Below, in pieces: positions 17,166 through 25,857 of a stretch of DNA of 64,000 nucleotides. The position numbers and the translations under genes are program-made. How positions within the stretch are numbered: position 1 is the first letter of the stretch; each line of letters starts with the position of its first letter. The stretch is from PALSA-1296 sp038210275 (lineage in GTDB: Bacteria > Bacteroidota > Ignavibacteria > Palsa-1295): NCBI GenBank assembly GCA_038210275.1, contig JBBQWV010000005.1, positions 124,001 to 188,000 of the forward strand. The letters are read 5' to 3'. Under the pieces are notes generated by a model. That model was not told the DNA's origin and did not search any database. It saw nothing but the letters and a program-made list of their open reading frames with translations.

Positions 17166-18821
17166 ATGATGGACGATTCAATAGGACGTGGAGAGCGGCA
17201 GGCGCGAGCGCTGGTGATGGTGGTGCTCGTTATTGAAGCGCTGTGGATTTTCTTTCATAAATATCTTCCCCTTGATGCATCACTTTGGGCAATGCAAAGC
17301 GATACCGTCCGTGAACATCTTGCCGGAAGGGGTAATGACGGACTTTCGATGATTCCTATCCCTGCTGCCAATACCTTTGTCCCGCTTGTTTCGGGAATCT
17401 TGAGTTTTCTTCTGAGCGGTGAAGTCGTGACAAGAATTCTGATGGTGTTTATAGGAATTTTGCTTCGTGGCTTTGCAATGCTTTCACTGCTTCGTGTGAT
17501 GAAAGTACGCGAAGATCTGGTATATTTTCTTGTTCCGGTTTTTGTGTGGGGAGGCGTCTTTTTTCTCGGCTCACTTCCATATCTTGTTGCTGAAACACTT
17601 GCAATTGTCCTTATTACTCATCTCCTCAAGCAGGATCAGCCACGGAGCGGAACGTATTGGGTGCTTGCAATCGGATTTGCATTTGTTGCCTGGAGCCATG
17701 CTCTTGCATTCCTGATCGTGATAGCTCTTGTCCTTTGTGTTGCGAATGAACAGCGTCGTAGTGTGCATCTGAGTCAGGGATGGCTTTCAAATCTTAGTAG
17801 TGTTGCAAGCCTTGTAATACCGGGGATAATCGTTATCGCGCTTCGAATTTTTTATCTCGCTCCGGTATTTATGCTGAGCACAAGCGGCTTTATCCCACAC
17901 GGCGGTTTCTCGCATTTTATGTTTGCACTCACAGCTTCGCCTCTTGTTCGGGAAGCCGGATTTCCCGGATCTGATATTATTGCGATCGCAATTACTATCA
18001 CCGTGATCTTACTTGTTATTGCCTCTCTTGCCAGAGCATTTATGCTTCCGATGGAAGAAGTTTCATGGCAATCTCGATCAGCTAAAGGAGCGGGGAGCAT
18101 TCTCATTGTTCTCGCTCTACTTGGATTTGTACTAACTCCTCTGGGCATCGAGACATCCGGGTTTTTATGGCTTGCAGCATTTCTTCTGGTTGCAGGATCA
18201 TATTCACGAGGTCCTGCAGAACGGCGCGGAGCAATAGATAGATTACTTCGAACAATTGGATTCATTGCAATGCTTGCAGCAGGAATTTATAATGGAGTGA
18301 GCACGAACAGAGGTTCCGAAGCTGCCTCCGATGTTCGTGAATCTTCTATCAGACTTGTTCGAGGAGAGATTAATGGGGCAAAAGTAGATGCTGGTACCGA
18401 TTCTCTTGCGATCAGGTTTGTTTTAGATTCTGCTCTCGTTGAGCAAATGAGTAATTCACCGGTAGGAAGTTTTTCTTATTCGATGACAACTCCGATGTAT
18501 ATTTACGGCACTGAAAACCTTATTTCAACTCCGTCGGTCTATCAACCAGAAGCAGGTATTTTGGAAAGATCAGAGAAAACTACAAACGGTTTAAGTCCTG
18601 CAAAACCAGTAGTATTTGCAAATCCCGAACAGTATTTTGAAAGGCATTTCAGAGTGTTGGCAGCGTTGCCTGAGGGCGCTGCATTTTCTTCGGCATTCGG
18701 AGCTTTCGCAAAATCACTTGTTGATACGACTGCAATAATAGCAGATCATGGCACTGCGAAGTTCAGACTTGTTATCGGCAAGCTTTCTCCAAAGCAAACA
18801 GTTGGGTTGGCAATAAAATAA
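17166..18821 (+). CDS. Polytopic membrane protein of unknown function
   Basis: A 551-residue inner-membrane protein with about 11-12 hydrophobic helices up to residue 380 (for example ALVMVVLVIEALWIFF and IAIAITITVILLVIASLA) and a soluble C-terminal part of about 165 residues (ESSIRLVRGEINGAKVDA ... FRLVIGKLSPKQTVGLAIK). An early extracytoplasmic loop after TM1, then helix pairs and a C-terminal soluble domain, is reminiscent of GT-C glycosyltransferases, but I see no catalytic motif to support that. Divergent from the hydroxylase gene and convergent with xer, 3 bases apart. Confidence 0.6.
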   Translation: MMDDSIGRGERQARALVMVVLVIEALWIFFHKYLPLDASLWAMQSDTVREHLAGRGNDGLSMIPIPAANTFVPLVSGILSFLLSGEVVTRILMVFIGILLRGFAMLSLLRVMKVREDLVYFLVPVFVWGGVFFLGSLPYLVAETLAIVLITHLLKQDQPRSGTYWVLAIGFAFVAWSHALAFLIVIALVLCVANEQRRSVHLSQGWLSNLSSVASLVIPGIIVIALRIFYLAPVFMLSTSGFIPHGGFSHFMFALTASPLVREAGFPGSDIIAIAITITVILLVIASLARAFMLPMEEVSWQSRSAKGAGSILIVLALLGFVLTPLGIETSGFLWLAAFLLVAGSYSRGPAERRGAIDRLLRTIGFIAMLAAGIYNGVSTNRGSEAASDVRESSIRLVRGEINGAKVDAGTDSLAIRFVLDSALVEQMSNSPVGSFSYSMTTPMYIYGTENLISTPSVYQPEAGILERSEKTTNGLSPAKPVVFANPEQYFERHFRVLAALPEGAAFSSAFGAFAKSLVDTTAIIADHGTAKFRLVIGKLSPKQTVGLAIK

Positions 18822-18824
18822 TAG

Positions 18825-19733
18825 TTATCCTCGCGGATGAAATCTCCGGTGTACTTCTACGAGATAGCTTCTATCTATATGCGTATAAATTTCCGTTGTC
18901 GAAATATCAGCATGACCTAGAAGTTCTTGCACAATGCGCAGATCAGCTCCGCCTTCGAGTAAATGCGTTGCGAAGGAGTGCCGAAAAGTATGCGGCGTGA
19001 TACGTTTTTCAATTTTTGCAGCGCTCGTATATTCCTGAATAATATTCCAGATCGCCATTCTTGATAGCGCTGTTCCTCGCTCTTGATTTAAGAATATCGC
19101 ATCGGTAATCTTACTTGACTTAATAAAAAGAGGTCTGACTTTTCCGAGATATTGATCCAAAACTTTTATCGCCGTTTTGCCGATTGGCACGATACGTTCT
19201 TTTTTTCCTTTTCCAAAGAGTCTGACTAAACCGTCTTTCAAAAATAATTGCGAGACAGTAAGTGTTGTTAATTCGGAAACTCGCGCCCCGGTTGCGTAAA
19301 GAAATTCCAAAATTGCTTTATCTCGCAATCCTTTTTTCGTAGAAATATCCGGTTGTGAAAGAATTTTCTCTATCTCAGCGACGGTAAGAATTTCCGGGGG
19401 CTGACGGCGGGGTGTTTTTAACTCAAGAGATTCAGTCGGATCAAAATTCAGTATCCGTTCAACAAGAAGGAATTTATAAAAGCCTCGAATCGCAGAAATG
19501 ATCCGTGCAATGCTTGATCTTTCCAGCCCAGCTTCAGAAAGCTCTTTGATAAATTGCTGAAGGTCGGTCGTCTTTGCAATTTGAATGGAGCTATTTTTTG
19601 AAGCAAGAAATGACAAAAGCTTTTCGATATCTCTCTTATATGCTTCGAGGGAGTTGTCGCTTAATCCGCGCTCTAATCGCAGGTAGCTAAGATAATTTCG
19701 TTCAAGAGGCGCTTGCAGTTTGGATTCCTTCAC
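18825..19733 (-). CDS. Tyrosine recombinase, XerC/XerD type
   Basis: A site-specific recombinase of about 302 residues if the GTG at 19733 is used; the frame stays open to an ATG at 19814, which would overlap the upstream gene by 113 bases. The GTG start gives the typical Xer length. The N-terminal SAM-like core-binding domain (NYLSYLRLERGLSDNSLEAY) is followed by the catalytic domain: Arg in ATGARVSELT, Lys in FGKGKKERIVPI, H-x-x-R in HTFRHSFATHLL, His in LGHADISTTEIY, with the nucleophile Tyr in EIYTH. It probably resolves chromosome dimers. XerC versus XerD cannot be told here. No mobile-element genes adjoin it. Confidence 0.9.
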   Translation of the reverse strand: MKESKLQAPLERNYLSYLRLERGLSDNSLEAYKRDIEKLLSFLASKNSSIQIAKTTDLQQFIKELSEAGLERSSIARIISAIRGFYKFLLVERILNFDPTESLELKTPRRQPPEILTVAEIEKILSQPDISTKKGLRDKAILEFLYATGARVSELTTLTVSQLFLKDGLVRLFGKGKKERIVPIGKTAIKVLDQYLGKVRPLFIKSSKITDAIFLNQERGTALSRMAIWNIIQEYTSAAKIEKRITPHTFRHSFATHLLEGGADLRIVQELLGHADISTTEIYTHIDRSYLVEVHRRFHPRG

Positions 19734-22008
19734 GGTAATTCGTAGGCTGAGGCTGTACTTGCGGATATACAATTCGCGTATGGAAAGAACCGATGAGCAG
19801 TCTTGCAAAAACACTTCGTACGATCACCAGATCATGCAACGTCAGATCGCATTCATCGAGCTGCCCATCTGCAATACGGTCACGGAAAAGTGTTGCCAGA
19901 TCGCGCTCGATCATTTCAACGGTCGGCTCTTCGACATGGATTGCGAGAGTCCGTGCCACGGCTTCGGAAGCGTCAGCAAGCATGACGATCGCTGTTTCTT
20001 TCGTATTCGGCTTCGGACCGGGATAGCGATAAAGTTCATCATCAATCGTGCCGCCCGCTGCCAAAAGCCCGAGAGCCTTTTGGTAGAAGAATGAAATGCG
20101 AAGTTTGCCGTGATGCATCGGAATAAAATCAACGATCTTCTCCGGTAAATTTTCTTCACGGGCAAGTGAAATGCCGCGAGTAACATGAGCCCGAATCCGT
20201 GCTGCGCTTTCGGAGGCGGAGATCGCATCATGGATATTATCATGAGATTGATTCTCGATAAAATCTGTAGGGTTTGCGATCTTCCCGATATCATGAAACA
20301 TTGCACCAACTTTCGCAAGCATAGCATTTGCGCCAATGGCAAGCGCGGCATTCTCCGCAAGCTGTGCGACAAGCATCGTGTGATGATATGTACCCGGTGC
20401 TTCTAAAGAAAGTCTGCGAAGAAGGGGATGATTGATGTCACTGAGATCGGCAAGACGCAGATCGCTCATCGTATCAAAAATTCTTTCAATGATAAACACT
20501 AAAGCAAGAGTAAGCACCGGTGAGATGAGCGCATTGCCGGCTGCGGCGGCAAGTTCCAAACCTATATCTTTCAGCGGCGCTCCGCGCTCAAAAGCAAGAG
20601 CGGTGATAGCAATAAAATATCCGAGGAAAATATATCCGATGCTCTGAAATAACTGCGAGCGGCTGCGGAGATCGCGCACAGTGTAGGCAGCAAAAGCTCC
20701 TGCCGAAAGTCCTGCAAGTGCGACGTTGTAATCATTCCCTCTGATACCTGCAACGAGCAATGCAACAATTACCGTGCCGTAAAATCCTGTCCGAGAATCA
20801 AAGAGCACGGTGAGAAGCATTGATGTGACGGGTATTAGAATAAGATATTCTAAGGGAAACGAAGTGCGAATTCCAACGCTGAGATATGCAAGAAATGCCG
20901 GAAAAATCAGGATGAGTGAAATGAGTAAAAGTTGTGCATTATCCCGATAGATCTTCCGACGGATAAATTTAACATAAAGAACAAAGAGCAGCACAATAAT
21001 TGCAACGTGACCGACCGTACCAAGCGCTCTTGCAGCAATAGCGCCCGTACCTCCGAGATCAATACGTGCCTGCGCCAAACTTTCTAGTCCTGCTTTTGCC
21101 GCAGGAGTAATAACTTCACCTTTTGCGATGATCTTCTGACCTTCAAGGATTACGCCGTCTGTTTTAGGCACACGATCAATGATCGACTTCTTGCTTTCAT
21201 CGGTTTGTTCGGGGCTGTAGGAAACATTCGGTACAAGTGTTGCCGCAGCGATCTTTGCTAACGCACTCTTTATTTGCTGCGACGCATGGATGTCATGCTC
21301 GATCGCTTGAAGTAAGATATTCTTTGCACCATCAATACTAAGAAGATCACGCGCCGAGATTATCTGTTCTTCGCTTGATCGTTTACGGATTGCGATCTTT
21401 TGTTCGGCATTTCCAGAGTATGCCGAAGGAATTGAGGCTACAATATTTGATTGGGATAATAATTTCGAGATCGTAAATTCAAGCTGAACAATGATTGGTA
21501 ATATACTTTGCTTTGCCGTTACGGTTTTTTCCTGCGAGAGTAAATATGATGTGAGTGAAATGCTTTCTTCAGAAGAAATTCCAAGTGACGAAGAAAGTTT
21601 ATCAAGTGAATCGACAGCTTTGGAATTTAGATCTTTTGACCTTTCGGCAAGATCGGATAATTTGATGAGGGTATATCCAAGTGAATCCAATGACGCTCGT
21701 TTGGCATTTGAATCGACAACAAAAATCGGATAAAAATTTTCAAGCGCCTTGTTTACGTCCTGACGGTAACGACCGTTATCTTTGAGTAAACGAAAAGAGA
21801 ACGGCGCATTGACGTCGGCATTTGTCCAAAGAGCACCGACAGAATATCCGGTAACATTTTGAGGAGATTGAGCCTGAGGAAAAAGAACGGCGAGAAGAAG
21901 GGTGAGAGCAACGGCAATAATTAACCGTGCAGCTTTTGATTTGCGCCAGCCGCTGCTGCGAATGGCGGTAACCGAGCGTTCAAAAAAAGTCTTGCTGCTA
22001 AATTTCAT
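19702..22008 (-). CDS. PgpH-type 7TM-HD phosphohydrolase (probable c-di-AMP phosphodiesterase)
   Basis: A 768-residue membrane protein. TM1 (AARLIIAVALTLLLAVLFP) is followed by a long extracytoplasmic 7TM-HD-type domain (about residues 60-320, with VILEGQKIIAKGEVITPAAKAGLESL), seven helices (about 330-510), then an HD domain: GTYHHTMLVAQLAENAA, FHDIGKI (the HD pair), NQSHDNIHDAISASESAARI and MHHGKLRISFFYQKA. This order defines the PgpH family, which cleaves cyclic di-AMP. It overlaps the start of xer by 32 bases, suggesting co-transcription. The usual neighbour ybeY is absent. Confidence 0.88.
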   Translation of the reverse strand: MKFSSKTFFERSVTAIRSSGWRKSKAARLIIAVALTLLLAVLFPQAQSPQNVTGYSVGALWTNADVNAPFSFRLLKDNGRYRQDVNKALENFYPIFVVDSNAKRASLDSLGYTLIKLSDLAERSKDLNSKAVDSLDKLSSSLGISSEESISLTSYLLSQEKTVTAKQSILPIIVQLEFTISKLLSQSNIVASIPSAYSGNAEQKIAIRKRSSEEQIISARDLLSIDGAKNILLQAIEHDIHASQQIKSALAKIAAATLVPNVSYSPEQTDESKKSIIDRVPKTDGVILEGQKIIAKGEVITPAAKAGLESLAQARIDLGGTGAIAARALGTVGHVAIIVLLFVLYVKFIRRKIYRDNAQLLLISLILIFPAFLAYLSVGIRTSFPLEYLILIPVTSMLLTVLFDSRTGFYGTVIVALLVAGIRGNDYNVALAGLSAGAFAAYTVRDLRSRSQLFQSIGYIFLGYFIAITALAFERGAPLKDIGLELAAAAGNALISPVLTLALVFIIERIFDTMSDLRLADLSDINHPLLRRLSLEAPGTYHHTMLVAQLAENAALAIGANAMLAKVGAMFHDIGKIANPTDFIENQSHDNIHDAISASESAARIRAHVTRGISLAREENLPEKIVDFIPMHHGKLRISFFYQKALGLLAAGGTIDDELYRYPGPKPNTKETAIVMLADASEAVARTLAIHVEEPTVEMIERDLATLFRDRIADGQLDECDLTLHDLVIVRSVFARLLIGSFHTRIVYPQVQPQPTNYREGIQTASAS

Positions 22009-22049
22009 TTACTCTCGGATCATTCTGTTTAGAAAGAATGATGCTATTT

Positions 22050-22586
22050 TTATTTTTCCCGCAGCAGGGCAAGTGTCATGGATTCGAGATCTGCTTTTTG
22101 GCGCATGCCGATATAATGCTCGCGGATCATCCCTTTACGGTCTATAAGAAATGTAACAGGGATCGCATTCATCCCGCCGTATTTATCTGAAATTTCATTA
22201 TTGCCGATGAGAATCGGATAATTAATAGCATTCTTTGCTAAATATTTTTTAACCGGAGCAAGACCATCTTGATCGAGAGCGATACCGATGAACTGCAAAC
22301 CCTGTTTGCCATATTCTTCCTGCAATTGAACAAAATCGGGCATTTCTTTTTTGCATGGACCACACCATGTTGCCCAAAAATTCAGGACAATAATTTTCCC
22401 TTTGAAATCGGAAAGCTTTACGTCGTTTCCGTTCACATCTTTGAGCACAAAATCCGGAGCGGCTTGCAGATCGGAAAATTCGGCATGTTTCAAATCCTCA
22501 ACTTTTGGTTTTGCGAACAGGAATATCGCAATACCCGTCACCAGGAAAAAACTCGCAAAAAATATCGGACGTTTACTTTTCATCAT
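22050..22586 (-). CDS. TlpA/ResA-like membrane-anchored thioredoxin
   Basis: A 178-residue protein with one N-terminal membrane anchor (FFASFFLVTGIAIFLFA) and a thioredoxin fold: DFVLKDVNGNDVKLSDFKGK, the active site FWATWCGPCKKEMP (CxxC), cis-Pro region NAIPVTFLIDRKG. It matches the AhpC/TSA-like ResA/TlpA family, which reduces disulfides in the periplasm, for example during cytochrome c maturation. It lies 41 bases upstream of the PgpH gene on the same strand. ATG at 22583 is an alternative start. Confidence 0.9.
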   Translation of the reverse strand: MMKSKRPIFFASFFLVTGIAIFLFAKPKVEDLKHAEFSDLQAAPDFVLKDVNGNDVKLSDFKGKIIVLNFWATWCGPCKKEMPDFVQLQEEYGKQGLQFIGIALDQDGLAPVKKYLAKNAINYPILIGNNEISDKYGGMNAIPVTFLIDRKGMIREHYIGMRQKADLESMTLALLREK

Positions 22587-22697
22587 ATCAGTACTAAAAA
22601 TAGTGTAGCGCCCTTCTGGGGCTATATAGTATTACAAATTTTAGGAAGATTTAGTGCGAGGGAGTCAGACTGGGGAGAGGCTTAATCTGAATACTTT

Positions 22698-22795
22698 GTC
22701 ATTGCGAGACCGGCTTTAGCCGGTCGTGGCGATCTAAAATCTCGAATATTCTGCAAAATTTACAGCGTAGATTGCTTCGCTACGCTCGCAATGAC
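22698..22795. repeat. Terminal-inverted-repeat element, copy 1 (98 bp)
   Basis: Begins GTCATTGCGAG and ends CTCGCAATGAC, an exact 11-bp terminal inverted repeat. Inside are sub-palindromes (ACCGGC..GCCGGT) and GATTGCTTCGCTACGCTCGC. It sits in the gap between the thioredoxin gene and a lipoprotein gene. Related copies: 28251-28294, 46180-46279, 50955-51074, 51717-51758. It encodes nothing. Confidence 0.8.
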
Positions 22796-22832
22796 GTTTT
22801 TGAGAGTTAACACATTGCTTTACGGGAGAAGT

Positions 22833-23555
22833 CTATTTATCAAGTTCGTCGTCGGTCTTCATGTGCGCCGTATATCTGCCGTTCTGATTATACCAGCGGT
22901 CGTGCTGAAGATCAGGATTTGAACTCGAAGAGCTGCCCTGCCGTGAAAGAAGCTGTAAGTTGACGATCTCCGAACTTGGTCCCGTGACCTTACGCTCAAG
23001 GATCAAACCGAAATCTCTGGCAAAATAGCGGACAAGGTAATTATCGCTCGAGGCGTTCTTATCAGCATATTTGACAACGACGACATCGTTATAATGCAAT
23101 TGTCTTCCCGGTAAATAATACTCGGCATATTTTCCCACAACAATAGCTTGAATATTCTGCGCTGAATCGGCATACCATGAAGCCCCCATTTCCAATGTTC
23201 CTTTTAGAGCAACGAAGCCCTTACCGCTTACCGAATTTGAAAGGATACAGATCGATCCATCGGCAGTTGACTGGTTCTTAAAATAATAAAGAACATTATT
23301 CGTCGCAGTGGATTGATTGTTGACAAGCTGAAGGTAGCTCCCGTAAGTGTTATCGACTAACTTTGCTTGATAGGTTGCAGTAGTAGAATTCGATATCGTA
23401 TCATCTTGCGAATAGGTATATTGGAAGGTTGTATTCGACTGGAAAAAATAATCCTTTGCATCTGCAGAAAGGGGAGCCGAGGTGGTGGGCATACTGCAAG
23501 CCGCTAACAGTGCTGAAAGCACTGAAGCAAGAACGAAAGAAGCTAAATATTTCAT
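22833..23555 (-). CDS. Exported lipoprotein downstream of an ECF sigma gene pair
   Basis: A 240-residue lipoprotein: MKYLASFVLASVLSALLAAC with the lipobox LAAC at residues 17-20. The mature part is Ser/Thr/Asn-rich and beta-predicted (YFFQSNTTFQYTYSQDDTIS) with no family I recognise. A strong Shine-Dalgarno (AAGGAGG) lies about 8 bases before the ATG. It is third in a row (12-base gap) after an ECF sigma factor and a membrane protein, so it may be a regulon member or an outer-membrane partner of that module. Confidence 0.65.
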   Translation of the reverse strand: MKYLASFVLASVLSALLAACSMPTTSAPLSADAKDYFFQSNTTFQYTYSQDDTISNSTTATYQAKLVDNTYGSYLQLVNNQSTATNNVLYYFKNQSTADGSICILSNSVSGKGFVALKGTLEMGASWYADSAQNIQAIVVGKYAEYYLPGRQLHYNDVVVVKYADKNASSDNYLVRYFARDFGLILERKVTGPSSEIVNLQLLSRQGSSSSSNPDLQHDRWYNQNGRYTAHMKTDDELDK

Positions 23556-23567
23556 ATCACACCCTCC

Positions 23568-24980
23568 TTAATTAAAATGAAAGTATATACCCATACTGCC
23601 TTCGAGATTATAACTCGGCTGTGTCGTAATTTCCGCAGCCGGAACTCCGAAGGATGAAACTCCTTGTGTAATTACTTGCTGTTGCTGAACATCAACATTA
23701 TAACTCAAGTGCGTTCCGCGCAGTCCAACAGAGAAGCCGACATCACTTGTTGCATCAACATGGACGCCAATTTCACCGCCAAGTATCAATCCGGCAGATG
23801 AAGCAGCGGCTGTTCCCATTATTGTTAAAGCCGTCTTCTTCAAAACTTCCGGTACTCTAAATTGTAACATGGGTCCGCCGTAAGTAGTTTGAACGTGGAC
23901 GAGGTCACCGACCATTTCATAACCGGCTTTCGGGTCAAGCGGATTCTTCTGCGAAATACGGAATTTCTTCATGGTTACATTTGCCGTTCCAAATGTTGCG
24001 CCGCCCCAAAGATTTTGTGATCTCGGAAAGAGTTGGAATAATGTGGAGATAGATGAATTCGTCACAACAGGTACGGAAACATTTGTCGCAGCATTATTTG
24101 GGAATTGCTTGCCGATGCCTTCATTAAAATAAAATTCGAATCGCTGAAGGATAGTCTTTTGAGGAAGATTCGATTCTTCAGGATCAAATGGTGAATGTGG
24201 ATAGAACTGTGATGGATCGCGGAAATAAATTGGATTCAAATTACCTGCGTCGATCAGCTTCGGAGTAACAATAGCTATTTCCGGCAAAGCAGAATTTGTG
24301 ATTGCCTCAGCATTTACTTTACTATTATTTATATCCGCATTTGTAATATTCACGTCGCCATTTGATCGAATATCATTACTCAGGGGCGCTTCGGAATTAA
24401 GTGGTGTTAAGTTTTGCGCCGCATTCGGAGAATGACTTTGATTCGAAGAGTGATTTATATTTGCAATGCGCTCTGAAGAATGGACGGACGGACTGAGAGT
24501 CCGTCCCACTGGAGATTGTCCTACAAAAGATTGTCCAATAGGATTTGACCCGATAGGAGATTGTGCTGAATTCATTGCGACAAGATTTTCAGCATTCGAA
24601 TTCTTCCCAACAAAGAACCCCGAACCGAGTCCGATAAGCAAACACACTATTGCAACTGATGCAACGGAAAAAACAGAACTGAAAAATCCGGTATGCGAAG
24701 CTGTTGTTGCGGCAGTCTCAATGACGGCGGCAGCTGGTGCTGCGGCATTCTGAATGACCGGAGGCATGATCTCGCCAAGGCGTGCCCAAAGATTTTGCTC
24801 GGCAGTAAACGGAACGGCAATAGAATTCCGGTCGCGCTGGAATAGCGCTTGCTGATTGAAGAAGCTGCGCAGGAGTTCGCGCCGCTCCGGGGAAACAGAG
24901 AGGCGGTGCAATAGCTCCGCTTCCTGCTCCGGATGCAGTGTGCCATCCAAAAATTGAAGGAGTTGGGTGTTCATACTCAT
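23568..24980 (-). CDS. Single-pass membrane protein, anti-sigma-like N-terminus with exported beta-rich C-terminal domain
   Basis: A 470-residue protein. The N-terminal 90 residues (FLDGTLHPEQEAELLHRLSV, then SPERRELLRSFF) look like the helical cytosolic part of anti-sigma proteins but lack the zinc motif HxxxCxxC. One membrane helix follows (SVASVAIVCLLIGLGSGFFVG, about residues 105-127). A low-complexity Ser/Asn linker holds the tandem SPIGSNPIGQSFVGQSPVGR. Residues about 290-470 are beta-rich with Gly/aromatic alternation and end in IYFHFN, like an outer-membrane barrel fragment. It lies 18 bases after the sigma gene. The anti-sigma role is inferred from position and layout. Confidence 0.6.
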   Translation of the reverse strand: MSMNTQLLQFLDGTLHPEQEAELLHRLSVSPERRELLRSFFNQQALFQRDRNSIAVPFTAEQNLWARLGEIMPPVIQNAAAPAAAVIETAATTASHTGFFSSVFSVASVAIVCLLIGLGSGFFVGKNSNAENLVAMNSAQSPIGSNPIGQSFVGQSPVGRTLSPSVHSSERIANINHSSNQSHSPNAAQNLTPLNSEAPLSNDIRSNGDVNITNADINNSKVNAEAITNSALPEIAIVTPKLIDAGNLNPIYFRDPSQFYPHSPFDPEESNLPQKTILQRFEFYFNEGIGKQFPNNAATNVSVPVVTNSSISTLFQLFPRSQNLWGGATFGTANVTMKKFRISQKNPLDPKAGYEMVGDLVHVQTTYGGPMLQFRVPEVLKKTALTIMGTAAASSAGLILGGEIGVHVDATSDVGFSVGLRGTHLSYNVDVQQQQVITQGVSSFGVPAAEITTQPSYNLEGSMGIYFHFN

Positions 24981-24998
24981 AACGATATAACTATTTTC

Positions 24999-25589
24999 TT
25001 AATTTTCTTTATAATATGGCTCAAGGATCAGACGAAGCTGTTCGCGTGAACGGTAAATTCTGCTTTTGACTGCCGGAACGGTGAGCTTCATCACGCTTGC
25101 GATCTCCTGATAACTCAGCCCCTGATATTCGAAGAGCAAAAATGGCTCGCGGTTTTCCGGAGGCACTTGCTCAAGCGCGTTTTGTATTCTCGCCGCCCAG
25201 TCGTCGCCAAATTCAACGCTCGGCGCAGCGATATAACGCATGTCGTCAATATTATCGAATGTCTTTCTATCTCTGATCCTATTGAGGCAGAGATTATGTG
25301 CGATGGTGAAGATCCAGCCGGCAAGGCTTTTATCTTCGGCAAACTGATGCGCACGTTGATAGACTCTGATGAATACTTCCTGATAAAGATCTTCTGCTTC
25401 CGCGCCATTGCCAAGCATCCTCAGACAATAGCTATAAACCCTCTGGCGAAACCGCAGATACAACTCAGTGAACGCCTCGCGCTTTCCCGCCATAAAGGCG
25501 CGAAATAGCTCGATCTCATAAGCGCGTTCGCGGTCCTTGTCGCTTATGAAATCAGGGTCCATTTGCATCGGCTCTAAAAGTTCAGCCAT
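24999..25589 (-). CDS. ECF (RpoE-like) RNA polymerase sigma factor
   Basis: A 196-residue ECF sigma factor. Region 2 reads YLRFRQRVYSYCLRMLGNGA, EAEDLYQEVFIRVYQRAHQF and LAGWIFTIAHNLCLNRIRDR. Region 4 contains VPPENREPFLLFEYQGLSYQ and EIASVMKLTVPAVKSRIYRS. It directs RNA polymerase to an envelope-related regulon and is probably held by the membrane protein encoded just downstream. No promoter with an obvious autoregulatory ECF consensus stood out upstream. Confidence 0.92.
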   Translation of the reverse strand: MAELLEPMQMDPDFISDKDRERAYEIELFRAFMAGKREAFTELYLRFRQRVYSYCLRMLGNGAEAEDLYQEVFIRVYQRAHQFAEDKSLAGWIFTIAHNLCLNRIRDRKTFDNIDDMRYIAAPSVEFGDDWAARIQNALEQVPPENREPFLLFEYQGLSYQEIASVMKLTVPAVKSRIYRSREQLRLILEPYYKEN

Positions 25590-25754
25590 TGGTGTTCGTA
25601 GGCTCTCGCCCGAAAGAGAAAATCTCTATATTAGAATAACACGTCCAATTAGTCAAAGTTGCAAGCAAAAATTGCCCGAAATCAGGCTATTTTCGCCTAT
25701 ATAATAGTTAAGAGTATGAATCTCTACTATAATGACTCTTTTAAAGGAGGAAAT

Positions 25755-25826
25755 GTGACAGGAATCTTGAGTTTTAATTCGTGGGAGTCATTTATCCCCT
25801 TGCTTGCGTTGAATTTCATGAGATGA
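25755..25826 (+). CDS. Possible 23-residue peptide with strong ribosome-binding site
   Basis: AAAGGAGG at about 25743-25750 is followed after four bases by GTG and a 23-codon frame (VTGILSFNSWESFIPLLALN FMR) ending TGA at 25824-25826. Most genes here lack such a good site. The peptide has no recognisable family and may be a leader or chance. It lies in the 268-base gap between the divergent sigma and SirB1 genes, which otherwise shows no feature. Confidence 0.2.
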   Translation: MTGILSFNSWESFIPLLALNFMR

Positions 25827-25857
25827 GTTTCTTTTACGTGTTGTACAATTTATCACT

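Noticed and set aside
18825..22008. Mobile element or integrative island marked by the tyrosine recombinase
   Set aside because: The recombinase has housekeeping Xer length and motifs, overlaps a conserved membrane gene and has no attachment repeats or cargo next to it.
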